A stretch of DNA of 64,000 nt from Actinomycetota bacterium. Lineage in GTDB: Bacteria > Actinomycetota > Actinomycetes > S36-B12. Below the pieces are notes generated by a model, which was given only the letters and a program-made list of their open reading frames with translations, did no database searches and had not been told where the DNA came from. A program made the translations under genes and the position numbers. The stretch lies in assembly GCA_030645615.1 (NCBI GenBank), contig JAUSNB010000035.1, positions 32,987 to 96,986 of the forward strand, in the 5' to 3' direction. Shown here piece by piece: positions 46,197-56,056 of the stretch; positions within the stretch are counted from its first letter, which is position 1, and every line of letters starts with the position of its first letter.

Positions 46197-47087
46197 GTGG
46201 CGAGCAGCTCGTGGACGGAGGCGGGCTCGCCGATCGTGGCGGCATTGCAGCGTTGGTTCGACGAGAACGGCCGGGCGTTGCCCTGGCGAGCATCCGATGC
46301 GTGGGGCGTGCTGGTGAGCGAGTTCATGCTCCAGCAGACCCCGGTCGCGAGGGTGCTGCCCGCATGGCACGCGTGGATGTCCCGGTGGCCCTCGCCGCCG
46401 GACCTCGCCCACGCGAGTGTCGCCGATGCGCTGCGCGAGTGGGGTCGGCTCGGCTACCCCCGGCGCGCCGCCCGGCTGCACCAGACCGCGGTCGTCATCA
46501 CCGCGGAGCACGGAGGGTCGGTGCCCGACAGCGAGGCCGAGCTCCGCGCGCTGCCGGGCGTCGGCGAGTACACGGCGGCCGCGGTGATGGCGTTCGCTCA
46601 TGGCCGCAGGTCCGTCGTGCTGGACACCAACGTTCGACGAGTCCTGGCCCGCGCCCTCGAGGGCAGGGCGCAGCAGGCAGACCACATCACCAATGCCGAG
46701 CGCGATCGAGCGGCGTCGCTGTGGCCGCCGGAGGATCACGACAGTGCGCGGTGGTCCGCGGCCGTCATGGAGTTCGGGGCACTGGTCTGCACGGCCCGGT
46801 CACCGGCCTGCGGCGACTGCCCGATCCGGAGCCGCTGCGCGTGGCTCGCCGCGGGCAGCCCACTCCAGCCGACCGGCCCGCGGCGGCAGCCTGCGTACGC
46901 GGGCAGCGACCGCGAGGCACGAGGCCGTGTCCTGGCGGCGGTCCGCGCGAGCACGACGGGTGTTGCGTCCGCGACCCTGGCCCGGGAATGGCCTGATCGC
47001 GAGCAACGCAAGCGGGCCCTCGCATCGCTCCTGGCCGACGGGCTGGTGGTCCGCCTGCCCGGCGGCCGCTATGCCCTGCCGGACTGA
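46197..47087 (+). CDS. mutY: A/G-specific adenine glycosylase
   Basis: Removes adenine mispaired with 8-oxoguanine. The 296-aa product has E42 in SEFMLQQTPV, the HhH LPGVGEYTAAAV, catalytic D143 (VLDTNVRRV) and the [4Fe-4S] ligands C198, C205, C208, C214 in C-x6-C-x2-C-x5-C. The C-terminus (about 235-296) looks like a short winged helix instead of the MutT-like 8-oxoG-reading domain of E. coli MutY. The GTG at 46197 is set by the AACGAT box. Confidence 0.9.
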   Translation: MASSSWTEAGSPIVAALQRWFDENGRALPWRASDAWGVLVSEFMLQQTPVARVLPAWHAWMSRWPSPPDLAHASVADALREWGRLGYPRRAARLHQTAVVITAEHGGSVPDSEAELRALPGVGEYTAAAVMAFAHGRRSVVLDTNVRRVLARALEGRAQQADHITNAERDRAASLWPPEDHDSARWSAAVMEFGALVCTARSPACGDCPIRSRCAWLAAGSPLQPTGPRRQPAYAGSDREARGRVLAAVRASTTGVASATLAREWPDREQRKRALASLLADGLVVRLPGGRYALPD

Positions 47088-47123
47088 ACAGGACGGGCGC
47101 TAGCCTCGCCGCTGGGAGGCGTG

Positions 47124-47588
47124 ATGGAGGTCAAGGAACTCGGCCATCTGGTGCTGTACGTGCGCGACCTGGGCGCGTCCGTGCACTTCTACCGCGACGT
47201 GCTGGGCTGGCGGCTGATCATCGGCGGGGACGCGTCCCTGCCGTTCCCGGCCGCAGGCTTCTCCGCGCCGTCCGGCCGCACGCACCACGAACTGCTGCTG
47301 ATCGAGGTCGGCGCCGACGCAGCCAGCCTGCCGCCGGGCCGACGGGTGGGCATGTACCACTTCGGGCTGAAGATCGGGGACAGCGACGATGACCTCCGCG
47401 AGGCGGTCTCGACCCTCACCGAGCACGGGGTCGCGATCATGGGTGCCAGCGACCACACCGTCACGCACAGCCTGTACATCGCGGATCCGGACGGCAACGA
47501 GATCGAGTTGTACATCGACGTGCCGGGGGTCGACTGGCGCAACGACCCCACGCTCATCGCGGCACCGATCAAGCCGCTCCGGCTGTAG
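47124..47588 (+). CDS. VOC family protein (glyoxalase/extradiol dioxygenase fold)
   Basis: 154-aa vicinal-oxygen-chelate protein with two beta-alpha-beta-beta-beta modules. ELGHLVLYVRDLGASVHFYRD opens the first; MYHFGLKIGD and SLYIADPDGNEIELY in the second give the metal ligands His, His and Glu. The substrate is unknown. GGGAGG precedes the ATG, and TAGCCT (47101-47106) is a likely -10, giving a short leader. Confidence 0.85.
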   Translation: MEVKELGHLVLYVRDLGASVHFYRDVLGWRLIIGGDASLPFPAAGFSAPSGRTHHELLLIEVGADAASLPPGRRVGMYHFGLKIGDSDDDLREAVSTLTEHGVAIMGASDHTVTHSLYIADPDGNEIELYIDVPGVDWRNDPTLIAAPIKPLRL

Positions 47589-47612
47589 CCCCGCTGGGGC
47601 GGTCGTGCCGCC

Positions 47613-48095
47613 TCACCCTTCTTCCTGCGTCGTCTGGTCACGCAGGATCGGCTCCCGGCCGGGGAGCCTGATCACGGTGCGCTCACCGAGCGGGGCCTGC
47701 AGCGCGACGTCGACCCACGCCACGTTCCCGCCGAGGGTGGCGACGGGGCAGTCCTGCCGGCGCGGCCGGGTCAGGCTGGCCTCGACCTCGATCCGGCCGC
47801 CGCGCTCGAAGGCGACGGCCGACACGACGTCCTCGCGGCACAGCCCGCTGGCCGGCAGCGCCACCGCGATCTGGATCACCGACTCGGTCGCCGTCGGCCG
47901 GTAGGCCGTCGGGGTCAGCGCCTGGGTCGTCATGCCGAGGAACTTCAGCGGTCCGGCACCCGCGACGAACCCGGCAGCCAGGACAAGGGCGAGGACGACG
48001 CCCACGGTGGCCAGCAGCCAGGGCAGCCAGCGCGGAACGCGGCGACGTGGCACGTCGAACTCGCGCATCCCCGGGATGAGCGGTCCGTTGCTCAT
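47613..48095 (-). CDS. Small single-pass membrane protein of unknown function
   Basis: 160-aa protein: 20 polar residues, one helix (about 24-46), then an extracytoplasmic domain of about 110 residues with two cysteines (C86 and C116) that may pair. Not recognised. It starts 6 nt after the clpC stop and is probably co-transcribed with it. Confidence 0.7.
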   Translation of the reverse strand: MSNGPLIPGMREFDVPRRRVPRWLPWLLATVGVVLALVLAAGFVAGAGPLKFLGMTTQALTPTAYRPTATESVIQIAVALPASGLCREDVVSAVAFERGGRIEVEASLTRPRRQDCPVATLGGNVAWVDVALQAPLGERTVIRLPGREPILRDQTTQEEG

Positions 48096-48101
48096 GGCGG
48101 C

Positions 48102-50621
48102 CTACCCGGCGATCGACTCACCCTCGGCGGTACCGGCAGCCTCCACCGGCGGCGCGTCAGGCAGTTCGCCCTTGGGCATGGCGGTGAACGTGAACGGTTC
48201 CTCGCCGTCGTCCGTGGCGACATCGACGAGCACGATCGAGCCGGGGTTCATGTCCCCGAACAGCATCTTCTCGCTGAGCGGGTCCTCGATGTCGCGCTGG
48301 ATCGTGCGGCGCAGAGGCCGGGCACCAAGGCTCGTGTCGTAGCCGCGGTGGGCCAGCAGGGCCTTGGCCGCGGGCGTGAGCTCGATGGCCATGTCCTGCT
48401 CCTCGAGCCGCTTCTCGAGGTTGTTGATCATGAGGTCGACGATCTGCACGATCTCCGCCTCGGTGAGCTGGTGGAACACGATGACATCGTCGATGCGGTT
48501 GAGGAACTCCGGGCGGAAGTGCTGCTTGAGCTCCTGCTGCACCTTCGCCTTCATCCGCTCGTAGGCGCTCTCGTCGTCGTTCTCCGGCGCGAAGCCGAGG
48601 GTCTGCCCCTTGGAGACGTCGCGGCTGCCGAGGTTGGTGGTCATGATGATGACGGTGTTCTTGAAGTCCACGACCCGGCCCTGCGCATCGGTGAGCCGGC
48701 CTTCCTCCAGCACCTGCAGCAGCGAGTTGAAGATGTCCGGGTGCGCCTTCTCCACCTCGTCGAACAGCACCACGGAGAAGGGCTTGCGGCGCACCTTCTC
48801 GGTGAGCTGGCCGCCCTCCTCGTAGCCGACGTACCCGGGCGGCGACCCGAACAGGCGCGACGCGGTGTGGCGCTCGGAGAACTCGCTCATGTCCAGCGCG
48901 ATGAGGGCGTCCTCGACGCCGAACAGGAACTCGGCAAGCGTCTTGCTCAGCTCGGTCTTGCCGACGCCCGAGGGCCCGGCGAAGATGAACGAGCCGGACG
49001 GGCGCTTGGGGTCCTTGAGCCCGGCGCGGGTGCGGCGGATCGACTTGGACAGCGCCTTGATCGCCTGCTCCTGGCCGATGACCCGCTTGTGCAGCTCCTC
49101 CTCCATGCGCAGCAGCCGGGCGATGTCGTCCTCGGTGAGGTCGGACACCGGGATGCCCGTCATCAGGGCAAGGACCTCGCCGATGAGCTTCTCGTCGACC
49201 TCGGCGACGACGTCGAGGTCGCCGGCCTTCCACTCGCGCTCGCGCTCGGCCTTCTCGCCGAGCAGCCGCTTCTCCTGGTCGCGCAGCGCCGCGGCCTTCT
49301 CGAAGTCCTGCGCGTCGATGGCCGACTCCTTGTCGCGGCGCACGTTCGCGATGCGGTCGTCGAACTCGCGCAGGTCCGGCGGTGCCGTCATGCGGCGGAT
49401 GCGCAGGCGCGACCCGGCCTCGTCGATCAGGTCGATGGCCTTGTCGGGCAGCTGCCGGTCGGAGATGTAGCGGTCGGAAAGCCGGGCCGCCGCCTCCAGC
49501 GCCCCATCGGTGATGGACACGCGGTGGTGCGACTCGTAGCGGTCACGCAGGCCGCGCAGGATTTCGACGGTGTCCTTGACGTCAGGAGCCTGCACCTGGA
49601 TGGGAGCGAAGCGGCGCTCGAGTGCCGCGTCCTTCTCGACGTACTTGCGGTACTCGTCCAGCGTCGTCGCGCCGATGGTCTGCAACTCGCCCCGGGCAAG
49701 CATCGGCTTGAGGATGCTGGCGGCGTCGATCGCGCCCTCGGCAGCGCCGGCACCGACGAGGGTGTGCATCTCGTCGATGAAAAGAATGATGTCGCCGCGC
49801 GTGCGGATCTCCTTGAGCACCTTCTTGAGGCGCTCCTCGAAGTCGCCGCGGTAGCGGCTGCCGGCCACCAACGCGCCGAGATCGAGGGTGTAGAGCTGCT
49901 TGTCCTTGAGGGTCTCGGGCACCTCGCCCTTGATGATGTTCTGGGCCAGGCCCTCGACGATGGCGGTCTTGCCGACGCCGGGCTCGCCGATGAGGACGGG
50001 GTTGTTCTTGGTGCGGCGGGAGAGCACCTGCATGACCCGCTCGATCTCCTTCTCGCGCCCGATCACCGGGTCGAGCCGGCCCTCACGGGCGGCAGCGGTG
50101 AGATTGCGGCCGAACTGGTCGAGGACGAGCGAGGTCGACGGGGTTCCCTCGGCGGGCCCGCCGGACGTGGCTGGCTCCTTGCCCTGGTATCCGCTGAGCA
50201 GCTGGATGACCTGCTGGCGGACCCGGTTGAGGTCGGCGCCCAGTTTGACCAGCACCTGGGCCGCCACGCCCTCGCCCTCGCGGATGAGGCCCAGGAGGAT
50301 GTGCTCGGTGCCGATGTAGTTGTGGCAGAGCTGCAGCGCCTCGCGCAGGCTCAGCTCGAGGACCTTCTTGGCCCGGGGGGTGAAGGGGATGTGGCCGCTC
50401 GGGGCCTGCTGGCCCTGGCCGATGATCTCCTCGACCTGCTGGCGGACAGCTTCCAGCGAGATGCCCAGGCTCTCCAGCGCCTTGGCGGCGACGCCCTCGC
50501 CCTCATGGATCAGGCCGAGGAGGATGTGCTCGGTGCCGATGTAGTTGTGGTTGAGCATGCGCGCCTCTTCTTGCGCAAGCACCACCACGCGCCGTGCCCG
50601 ATCGGTGAACCTCTCGAACAT
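48102..50621 (-). CDS. clpC: ATP-dependent Clp protease ATP-binding subunit ClpC
   Basis: Hsp100 unfoldase that feeds ClpP. The 839-aa product has two N-terminal repeats (1-145), AAA1 with Walker [10 protein letters not shown] (212-220), a UVR/middle domain (about 415-455), AAA2 with GPSGVGKTE and the ClpP-docking loop LGF (in [10 protein letters not shown]). The ATG at 50621 ([13 protein letters not shown]) has GGAG 6 nt upstream. A ClgR-like operator and two palindromes lie upstream, suggesting stress control. Confidence 0.96.
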   Translation of the reverse strand: MFERFTDRARRVVVLAQEEARMLNHNYIGTEHILLGLIHEGEGVAAKALESLGISLEAVRQQVEEIIGQGQQAPSGHIPFTPRAKKVLELSLREALQLCHNYIGTEHILLGLIREGEGVAAQVLVKLGADLNRVRQQVIQLLSGYQGKEPATSGGPAEGTPSTSLVLDQFGRNLTAAAREGRLDPVIGREKEIERVMQVLSRRTKNNPVLIGEPGVGKTAIVEGLAQNIIKGEVPETLKDKQLYTLDLGALVAGSRYRGDFEERLKKVLKEIRTRGDIILFIDEMHTLVGAGAAEGAIDAASILKPMLARGELQTIGATTLDEYRKYVEKDAALERRFAPIQVQAPDVKDTVEILRGLRDRYESHHRVSITDGALEAAARLSDRYISDRQLPDKAIDLIDEAGSRLRIRRMTAPPDLREFDDRIANVRRDKESAIDAQDFEKAAALRDQEKRLLGEKAEREREWKAGDLDVVAEVDEKLIGEVLALMTGIPVSDLTEDDIARLLRMEEELHKRVIGQEQAIKALSKSIRRTRAGLKDPKRPSGSFIFAGPSGVGKTELSKTLAEFLFGVEDALIALDMSEFSERHTASRLFGSPPGYVGYEEGGQLTEKVRRKPFSVVLFDEVEKAHPDIFNSLLQVLEEGRLTDAQGRVVDFKNTVIIMTTNLGSRDVSKGQTLGFAPENDDESAYERMKAKVQQELKQHFRPEFLNRIDDVIVFHQLTEAEIVQIVDLMINNLEKRLEEQDMAIELTPAAKALLAHRGYDTSLGARPLRRTIQRDIEDPLSEKMLFGDMNPGSIVLVDVATDDGEEPFTFTAMPKGELPDAPPVEAAGTAEGESIAG

Positions 50622-50752
50622 CCGTGACTCCGTCCTTCTGCATTGCCGAGCGATGCCGTGCCGTGGGTCCATGCTAACCGCGCGGTGCAGTGGCTGCCCC
50701 CGCGCGCTGGTTACGTTCATGTCAACATCCCCCGGAATGGCGGCTGTTCCCA

Positions 50753-50785
50753 AGCGGTTCCGGAACCGCTACGCCGACCGCGAAC
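50753..50785 (-). promoter_or_regulatory. clpC upstream control region: 18-bp palindrome and ClgR-like site
   Basis: AGCGGTTCCGGAACCGCT (50753-50770) is a perfect palindrome. Next to it, on the minus strand, GTTCGC-GGTCG-GCG (50772-50785) fits the ClgR operator form GTTCGC-N5-GCG described for Streptomyces clp promoters. It lies about 150 nt before the clpC ATG. TAGCAT at 50671-50676 (minus) is a possible -10, without a clear -35. Confidence 0.5.
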
Positions 50786-50796
50786 ATCCGCCCCTG

Positions 50797-50855
50797 CCGA
50801 CCTTGAGGTTGGCGTGACCTCGCCGCGGGCGGAACCGCGCCAACCTCAAGTTCGG
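50797..50855. repeat. Palindromic repeat (family C) between ispE and clpC
   Basis: 18-nt arms CCGACCTTGAGGTTGGCG and CGCCAACCTCAAGTTCGG pair at 17 of 18 positions around a 23-nt loop. It lies 26 nt past the ispE stop and could terminate that operon; the arms differ from families A and B. Confidence 0.8.
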
Positions 50856-50880
50856 CTAGGGGGGTTGGACGGGGCGGGGG

Positions 50881-51783
50881 TCAGCCGACGACCCGGGCGC
50901 CGGGAACGGGGCCGGTCGCCCGGCGGACCGACCGGCAGGTGCCGGACGACGACAGTGCGACCGCCAGGTCGAGGCCATGCTCGGCGTCCCTGGCCAGCAG
51001 GGCGACGGTGGGGCCGCTGCCCGAGACCAGTCCGCCCAGCGCCCCGAAGTCCTCGCCGACGTCGAGCACCTGCTGGAGGGCAGGCTGCAGCGACAACGCC
51101 GCCGGCTGCAGGTCGTTGTGCAGCGCCTTGCCCAGCAGGACCGGGTCCCCCGCCCGGACCGCCTGCATGAGCATGTCCGATACATACGGATCCGGGACCG
51201 CCCGGTCGGCCCTCAGCCGGTCGCACTCGCCATAGACCGCGGGCGTGGACAGGCCGCCATTCGCCAGGGCGAACACCCAGTGGAATTCCCCCCGGGAGAG
51301 CACCGAGGTGAGCCGCTCGCCCCTGCCCGTGCCGATGGCGGTGCCGCCCTGCAGGAGGAAGGGGACGTCGGAACCGAGCTCGGCGGCCAGCTCGACGAGG
51401 TCCTCCCGCGGGGTGGCCAGCCGCCAGAGCGCGTCGCAGGCGACCAGGGCTGCGGCCGCGTCGGCACTGCCGCCGGCCATGCCTCCGGCGACCGGGATGG
51501 CCTTGGCGATCGCCAGGTCGACGTCCGCGGCCACGCCCGCGCGCTCGGCCAGCAAGGTGGCGGCCCGGACCGCGAGGTTCCGGCCGTCCAGCGGCAGCGC
51601 CCCGTCCCCTTCGCCGGTCATCGACAGGCGGACGCCTCCTGCGCCCGGCCGGGCAACGACCTCATCCAGCAGGCTGACGGCCTGGAAGACCGTCGCGAGC
51701 TCGTGATAGCCATCGTCGCGAAGCGGGCCCACCGACAACTGGAGGTTCACCTTGGCCGGGACCCTGACGGTCACCGAGGACAT
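50881..51783 (-). CDS. ispE: 4-Diphosphocytidyl-2-C-methyl-D-erythritol kinase
   Basis: GHMP kinase of the MEP isoprenoid pathway, which supplies the menaquinone side chain. The 300-aa product has [10 protein letters not shown], the ATP motif [15 protein letters not shown] (about 94-108) and [13 protein letters not shown]. The ATG at 51783 is used; GTG at 51789 is an alternative, since TAGCCT (51796-51801, overlapping the ksgA stop) stands 6 nt before it. It is last in the metG-tatD-ksgA-ispE group. Confidence 0.92.
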   Translation of the reverse strand: MSSVTVRVPAKVNLQLSVGPLRDDGYHELATVFQAVSLLDEVVARPGAGGVRLSMTGEGDGALPLDGRNLAVRAATLLAERAGVAADVDLAIAKAIPVAGGMAGGSADAAAALVACDALWRLATPREDLVELAAELGSDVPFLLQGGTAIGTGRGERLTSVLSRGEFHWVFALANGGLSTPAVYGECDRLRADRAVPDPYVSDMLMQAVRAGDPVLLGKALHNDLQPAALSLQPALQQVLDVGEDFGALGGLVSGSGPTVALLARDAEHGLDLAVALSSSGTCRSVRRATGPVPGARVVG

Positions 51784-51798
51784 GGCCACCACAGAAGG

Positions 51799-52683
51799 CT
51801 ATGCCGATCCGGCGGGCGTGGCCTGCCTGGAGGCGAGGGCGTCGCTGATCCGGGCGAACGCGGCCACGTCGAGCGACTCCCCTCGCTCCGTGGGGGCGAC
51901 GCCTGCGGCCAGGAGGGCCTGCTCGGCGCGAGTGGCACCGCCGGCAATGCCGGCCAGAGCGGCGCGGAGCGTCTTGCGGCGCTGGGCGAAGGCCGCGTCG
52001 ATGACCGCGAACGTCGCGGCCCGGCCGCTCGAGCTGGCCGGCGGGTCATGCCGGGTCATGCGGACGAGCCCGGAGTCCACGTGCGGCACCGGCCAGAACA
52101 CCGTGGTGCCGATGTTGCCGGCCGCCTCTACCTCGCAGTACCACCGGGCCTTGACGCTCGGGATTCCGTAGACCCGGCTGCCGGGCCCGGCGGCCAGTCG
52201 GTCGGCGACCTCCTTCTGCACCATGACCAGCACGGTCCGCAGCGTCGGGACCACCTCGAGCAGGTGCAGCACGACCGGAACGGCGATGTTGTACGGAAGG
52301 TTGGCTACCAACGCTGTCGGCTCGTGCGGGATGGTGACGAGCCGCAGCGCGTCGGCCTGGATGACATCGAGGCGGCCGGCATGGGCCGGCTGGCGCTCGG
52401 CGACGGTGACCGGAAGTCGCGCCGCCAGCACGGGGTCGACCTCCACGGCGACGACCCTGCGCACGTGCGGCAGCAGCGCGAGGGTCAGGCTGCCCAAGCC
52501 GGGGCCGACCTCCAGCACCACGTCGTCGGCGTTGACCCGGGCCGACCGGACGATGCGCCGCACGGTGTTGGGATCGGTGACGAAGTTCTGCCCCCACCGC
52601 TTCGTGGGCCGCAAGCCCAGTTGGGCCACGAGGGCCCGCACGTCCCCTCCGCCCAGGAGGCCGTCGTCCGGAGCGTCGTTCAC
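51799..52683 (-). CDS. rsmA: 16S rRNA (adenine1518/1519-N6)-dimethyltransferase
   Basis: KsgA/RsmA, dimethylates two adjacent adenines in the 16S 3' helix. The 294-aa product shows [13 protein letters not shown], the SAM motif [11 protein letters not shown] and the catalytic NLPYN. The GTG at 52683 lies 13 nt after the tatD stop. Confidence 0.94.
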   Translation of the reverse strand: MNDAPDDGLLGGGDVRALVAQLGLRPTKRWGQNFVTDPNTVRRIVRSARVNADDVVLEVGPGLGSLTLALLPHVRRVVAVEVDPVLAARLPVTVAERQPAHAGRLDVIQADALRLVTIPHEPTALVANLPYNIAVPVVLHLLEVVPTLRTVLVMVQKEVADRLAAGPGSRVYGIPSVKARWYCEVEAAGNIGTTVFWPVPHVDSGLVRMTRHDPPASSSGRAATFAVIDAAFAQRRKTLRAALAGIAGGATRAEQALLAAGVAPTERGESLDVAAFARISDALASRQATPAGSA

Positions 52684-52696
52684 CGGGTGCCCGCCT

Positions 52697-53542
52697 TCAC
52701 CAGGCGCCGAAGGCCCGCTGCGCGTTTGCGTACAGCAGCGCGCACAGTTCCGCCTCGTCGGCTCCTCGCTCGCCCGCCATGAACCGCACCGTGTGCGGCA
52801 TGAGGAAGGACGCATTCGGCTTGCCGCGATGCGGCACCGGAGTGAGGTACGGCGCATCGGTCTCGACGAGCAGCAGGTCGTCAGGCACCACGGCAAGAGC
52901 CGCCCTCAGCCCGTCGTTTGCCTTGTAGGTGATCGGCCCGGCGAAGGACATGAACCAGCCGCGCTCGGCACAGTGCTGGGCCATCGCGGCGTCGCCGCTG
53001 AAGCAGTGGAAGACGACGCGCTCTGGTGCTCCCTCCGCCTCCAGCACGGCGATGACGTCGTCGTGCGAGTCCCGGTCATGGATGACCAGCGCCTTGCCGA
53101 GCTCCTTCGCCAGGGCGATGTGCCACCGGAATGCGCCCTGCTGGGCATCGTGCAGCTCCGCTGCGGTCCGGTAGTAGTCCAGCCCGGTCTCGCCCACGGC
53201 CCGAACGACGTCGTCACGGGCGAGCACGGCGATCTCGTCGAGTGCCTGTGCCAATGCCCTCGCCCCGTCGCGCTCGTGGATGCGGGCTGCGTCGTTCGGA
53301 TGGACGGACACGCCGACCACGACGTTCGGCCTGGTGCGGGCCAGCTCGACGGAATTCCGCGCGTACTCGACGTCGCAGCCGATCTGCACGACCTTGGGAA
53401 CCCCGACCGCCGCGGCCATGGCGAGGAGCTCGTCTGCATCAGGCGCCGCTTCTCCGTGCAGGTAGCGGTCATGCAGGTTGAGGTGGGTGTGCGTGTCGAT
53501 GACCGGCGCCGCGAGGGGCTCCGGCAGGTCGAGCATCGTCAC
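52697..53542 (-). CDS. tatD: TatD family metal-dependent hydrolase
   Basis: 281-aa TIM-barrel hydrolase: DTHTHLN metal ligands near the N-terminus, [26 protein letters not shown] and [10 protein letters not shown]. TatD proteins are Mg-dependent DNases or deoxyribonucleases. GTG at 53542 overlaps the metG stop (GTGA); ATG at 53536 is an alternative with GAGG 10 nt upstream. Confidence 0.92.
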   Translation of the reverse strand: MTMLDLPEPLAAPVIDTHTHLNLHDRYLHGEAAPDADELLAMAAAVGVPKVVQIGCDVEYARNSVELARTRPNVVVGVSVHPNDAARIHERDGARALAQALDEIAVLARDDVVRAVGETGLDYYRTAAELHDAQQGAFRWHIALAKELGKALVIHDRDSHDDVIAVLEAEGAPERVVFHCFSGDAAMAQHCAERGWFMSFAGPITYKANDGLRAALAVVPDDLLLVETDAPYLTPVPHRGKPNASFLMPHTVRFMAGERGADEAELCALLYANAQRAFGAW

Positions 53543-55140
53543 TCCACCTCGTCCAGGCGCGGGAACAGTGCGGCGCCCTTCGTAACGGCGGTTCCGGCTG
53601 GCAGCTGCGCCCACCGGCCGACGTCGGCGATCCGCTGATCCGCCAGCGGGCCGAGGGTGGCATGGGCGCCGAGCTGATCCCACAGCGAGGCCATCGCCTT
53701 GGGCATCACCGGGTTGTATAGGACCGCGATGCCCCGCAGCGCATCGCACACCGTGTACAGGACCACATTCAGGCGCTCGGCCGACGCAGGGTCCTTGGCC
53801 AGCACCCAAGGCTCCTGCTCGGTGACGTAGCCGTTGACCTGCTCGACGAAGTCCTTGACCGAGGTGATGCCGGCCGAGAAGTCGAGGTCACCGATCGCCA
53901 GGTCGGCCGCCGCAGCGGCGGCAGCCAGGCCGTCGGCGATGGCGCCTTCCGCCGGTCCGAAGTCGTGCGCCGCGGGCAGGACGCCGTCGCAGTACCGCGC
54001 CACCATCGCCGTCGCCCGCGAGGCGAGGTTGCCAAGCCCGTTGGCAAGCTCCGCGGTGTAGCGGGCCGACATGTCCTCCCACGAGAAGGAGCCGTCCTGG
54101 CCGAACTGGATCGAGCGCAGGAAGTAGTAGCGGAAGGCGTCTGAGCCGAAGTGGTCGATGATCTGCTCCGGCGCGATGCCGGTCAGCTTCGACTTCGACA
54201 TCTTCTCCCCGCCGACGAGCAGCCAGCCGTGGGCGAAGACCTTGCGCGGCGGCAACTCGCCCGCGGCCATGAGCATGGCCGGCCAGTACACCGCGTGGAA
54301 CCGCAGGATGTCCTTGCCGACCAGGTTGACGTCGGGCGGCCAGACCTCGGCGAACCGCTGGGCGTCAGGCGTACCGGGCTCGGCCCCGTAGCCGACGGCG
54401 GTGGCGTAGTTCAGCAGGGCGTCGAACCACACGTAGACGACCTGCTCGGGATCCCACGGGAGCGGGATGCCCCAGCTGACGCTCGACCGGGACATCGAGA
54501 TGTCGACCAGGCCGTGGCGGATGAAGGACATCACCTCGTTGTAGGCACTGCGGGGCTGAATCGCGTCCGGATCAGCCTCGTAGTGGGCGATGAGCCGGTC
54601 CTGGAAGGCGGAGAGCCGGAAGAACCAGTTCTGCTCCTGGAGCTGGTCGACGGGCCGGCCGTGCACTGGGCACACCTGCTGCCCCGCGTATTCACCCGTG
54701 CCGTCGACGAGGTCCCCCGGGAACTTGAACTCCTCGCAGCCGACGCAGTACGGGCCCTCGTACACCGAGTCGTAGACGTAGCCGTTCGCGCGCACGACCT
54801 CCCAGAACCGCTGGACGCGCTCGACGTGCCGCGGCTCGGTCGTGCGGATGAAGTCGTCGTTGGCGGCGTCGATGGTGCCCAGGACGGGCAGCCAGGCGTC
54901 GCCGACGAGCCGGTCCACCCACTGCTGCGGGCTCACCCCGCCGGCATCGGCGGCCCGCTGCACCTTGGTCCCGTGCTCGTCGACCCCGGTGAGGAACCAG
55001 ACCTGCTCGCCGCGCTGTCGGCGCCACCTCGTGGCGACGTCGCCCGCTGTGGTCGTGTAGGCGTGCCCGATGTGCGGCGCATCGTTGACGTAGTAGATGG
55101 GCGTGGCGAGGTAGAACGAGTCCTTCTCGCCATCGGCCAT
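53539..55140 (-). CDS. metG: Methionyl-tRNA synthetase
   Basis: Class I synthetase of 533 aa. HIGH is at 23-26 (APHIGHAY) and KMSKS around 304-308 (EKMSKSKLTG). One zinc knuckle is visible (CVGCEEF plus VCPVHG). There is no C-terminal tRNA-binding EMAP domain, so it is the short form, as in mycobacteria. It begins 9 nt downstream of rsmI's stop and is followed by tatD with overlap. Confidence 0.95.
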   Translation of the reverse strand: MADGEKDSFYLATPIYYVNDAPHIGHAYTTTAGDVATRWRRQRGEQVWFLTGVDEHGTKVQRAADAGGVSPQQWVDRLVGDAWLPVLGTIDAANDDFIRTTEPRHVERVQRFWEVVRANGYVYDSVYEGPYCVGCEEFKFPGDLVDGTGEYAGQQVCPVHGRPVDQLQEQNWFFRLSAFQDRLIAHYEADPDAIQPRSAYNEVMSFIRHGLVDISMSRSSVSWGIPLPWDPEQVVYVWFDALLNYATAVGYGAEPGTPDAQRFAEVWPPDVNLVGKDILRFHAVYWPAMLMAAGELPPRKVFAHGWLLVGGEKMSKSKLTGIAPEQIIDHFGSDAFRYYFLRSIQFGQDGSFSWEDMSARYTAELANGLGNLASRATAMVARYCDGVLPAAHDFGPAEGAIADGLAAAAAAADLAIGDLDFSAGITSVKDFVEQVNGYVTEQEPWVLAKDPASAERLNVVLYTVCDALRGIAVLYNPVMPKAMASLWDQLGAHATLGPLADQRIADVGRWAQLPAGTAVTKGAALFPRLDEVE

Positions 55141-55149
55141 GCACGGATA

Positions 55150-56022
55150 CTACTTTCGGGACTTGCGCTCGCTGACGACCGCGTCGTACACCTCTGACCT
55201 GCGCACGCCGGCTCGCCGCGCCACGTCGGACATCGCGTCCTTGCGGGTCAGCCCGGCTGCCTCGGCCTCCGCCACCGCGAGCGCCCACGCCGACGCATCG
55301 ACGAGGCCGAACGCCTGACGCTGCCCCTCGGCGTCCGCGCCCGAGACGACCACCGTGATCTCGCCGCGCACGCCGGTGCCGGCCCACTCGGCCAGGTCGT
55401 CGAGGGTTCCGCGTCGGACCTCCTCGTAGGTCTTCGTCAGCTCGCGGCAGGCCGCCGCCGCGCGACCGGGTCCGAAGGCCGTCGACATCGCGGCCAGGCT
55501 CGCGGCCAGTCGATGCGGCGCCTCGAAGAACACCATCGTCCGTGGCTCTCCGGACAGGGCGGCGAGGCGGGCGGAGCGCTCGCCTGCCCGACGTGGCAGG
55601 AAGCCCTCGAAGCAGAACCGGTCGACGGGCAGCCCCGACAGCGCCAGCGCAGTCAGGACCGCGGAGGGGCCGGGCAGGACGGATACCGGAACCTGACGGT
55701 CGATGGCCAGCCGGACCAGCCGGAAGCCCGGGTCGCTTACCGTCGGCATGCCGGCATCCGACACCACCACGACGGTCGCCCCGTGCTCAGCGGCGGCGAC
55801 GAGCTCCTCCGACCGCTCCCGTTCGACCGCGTCGTAGAAGGAGACGATCCGCCCCGTGGGCACGACGCCGAGGTCGGCCATCAGGCGGCGGGTGCGCCGG
55901 GAGTCCTCGGCCGCGATGACGTCGGCCTGCGCCAGCGCCTCGAGGAGCCGCGCGGAGGCGTCGGCGGGATTGCCCAATGGGGTAGCGGCTAGCACGATGC
56001 GGCCCTGGCCACTGCCTTCCAC
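55150..56022 (-). CDS. rsmI: 16S rRNA (cytidine1402-2'-O)-methyltransferase
   Basis: RsmI, methylates the ribose of C1402 in the decoding centre. The 290-aa tetrapyrrole-methylase-fold product has VLAATPLGNPAD, AAEDSRRTRRLM, VVVSDAGMPTVSDPG and LPGPSAVLTALALSGLP. The GTG at 56022 lies 6 nt behind CAGGAT, likely leaderless. It is divergent from pmt. Confidence 0.94.
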   Translation of the reverse strand: MEGSGQGRIVLAATPLGNPADASARLLEALAQADVIAAEDSRRTRRLMADLGVVPTGRIVSFYDAVERERSEELVAAAEHGATVVVVSDAGMPTVSDPGFRLVRLAIDRQVPVSVLPGPSAVLTALALSGLPVDRFCFEGFLPRRAGERSARLAALSGEPRTMVFFEAPHRLAASLAAMSTAFGPGRAAAACRELTKTYEEVRRGTLDDLAEWAGTGVRGEITVVVSGADAEGQRQAFGLVDASAWALAVAEAEAAGLTRKDAMSDVARRAGVRRSEVYDAVVSERKSRK

Positions 56023-56028
56023 CGGCCC

Positions 56029-56050
56029 ATCCTGACAGCGTGCCTACGAT
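56029..56050. promoter_or_regulatory. Divergent leaderless promoters: rsmI and pmt
   Basis: CAGGAT on the minus strand (56029-56034) is 6 nt before the rsmI GTG. TACGAT on the plus strand (56045-56050) is 6 nt before the pmt GTG at 56057. The two start codons are only 34 nt apart. Confidence 0.5.
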
Positions 56051-56056
56051 GACGCC

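Noticed and set aside
50720..50725. TTGACA on the minus strand as the clpC -35
   Set aside because: No -10-like sequence follows at 16-19 nt; the region downstream is a G run.
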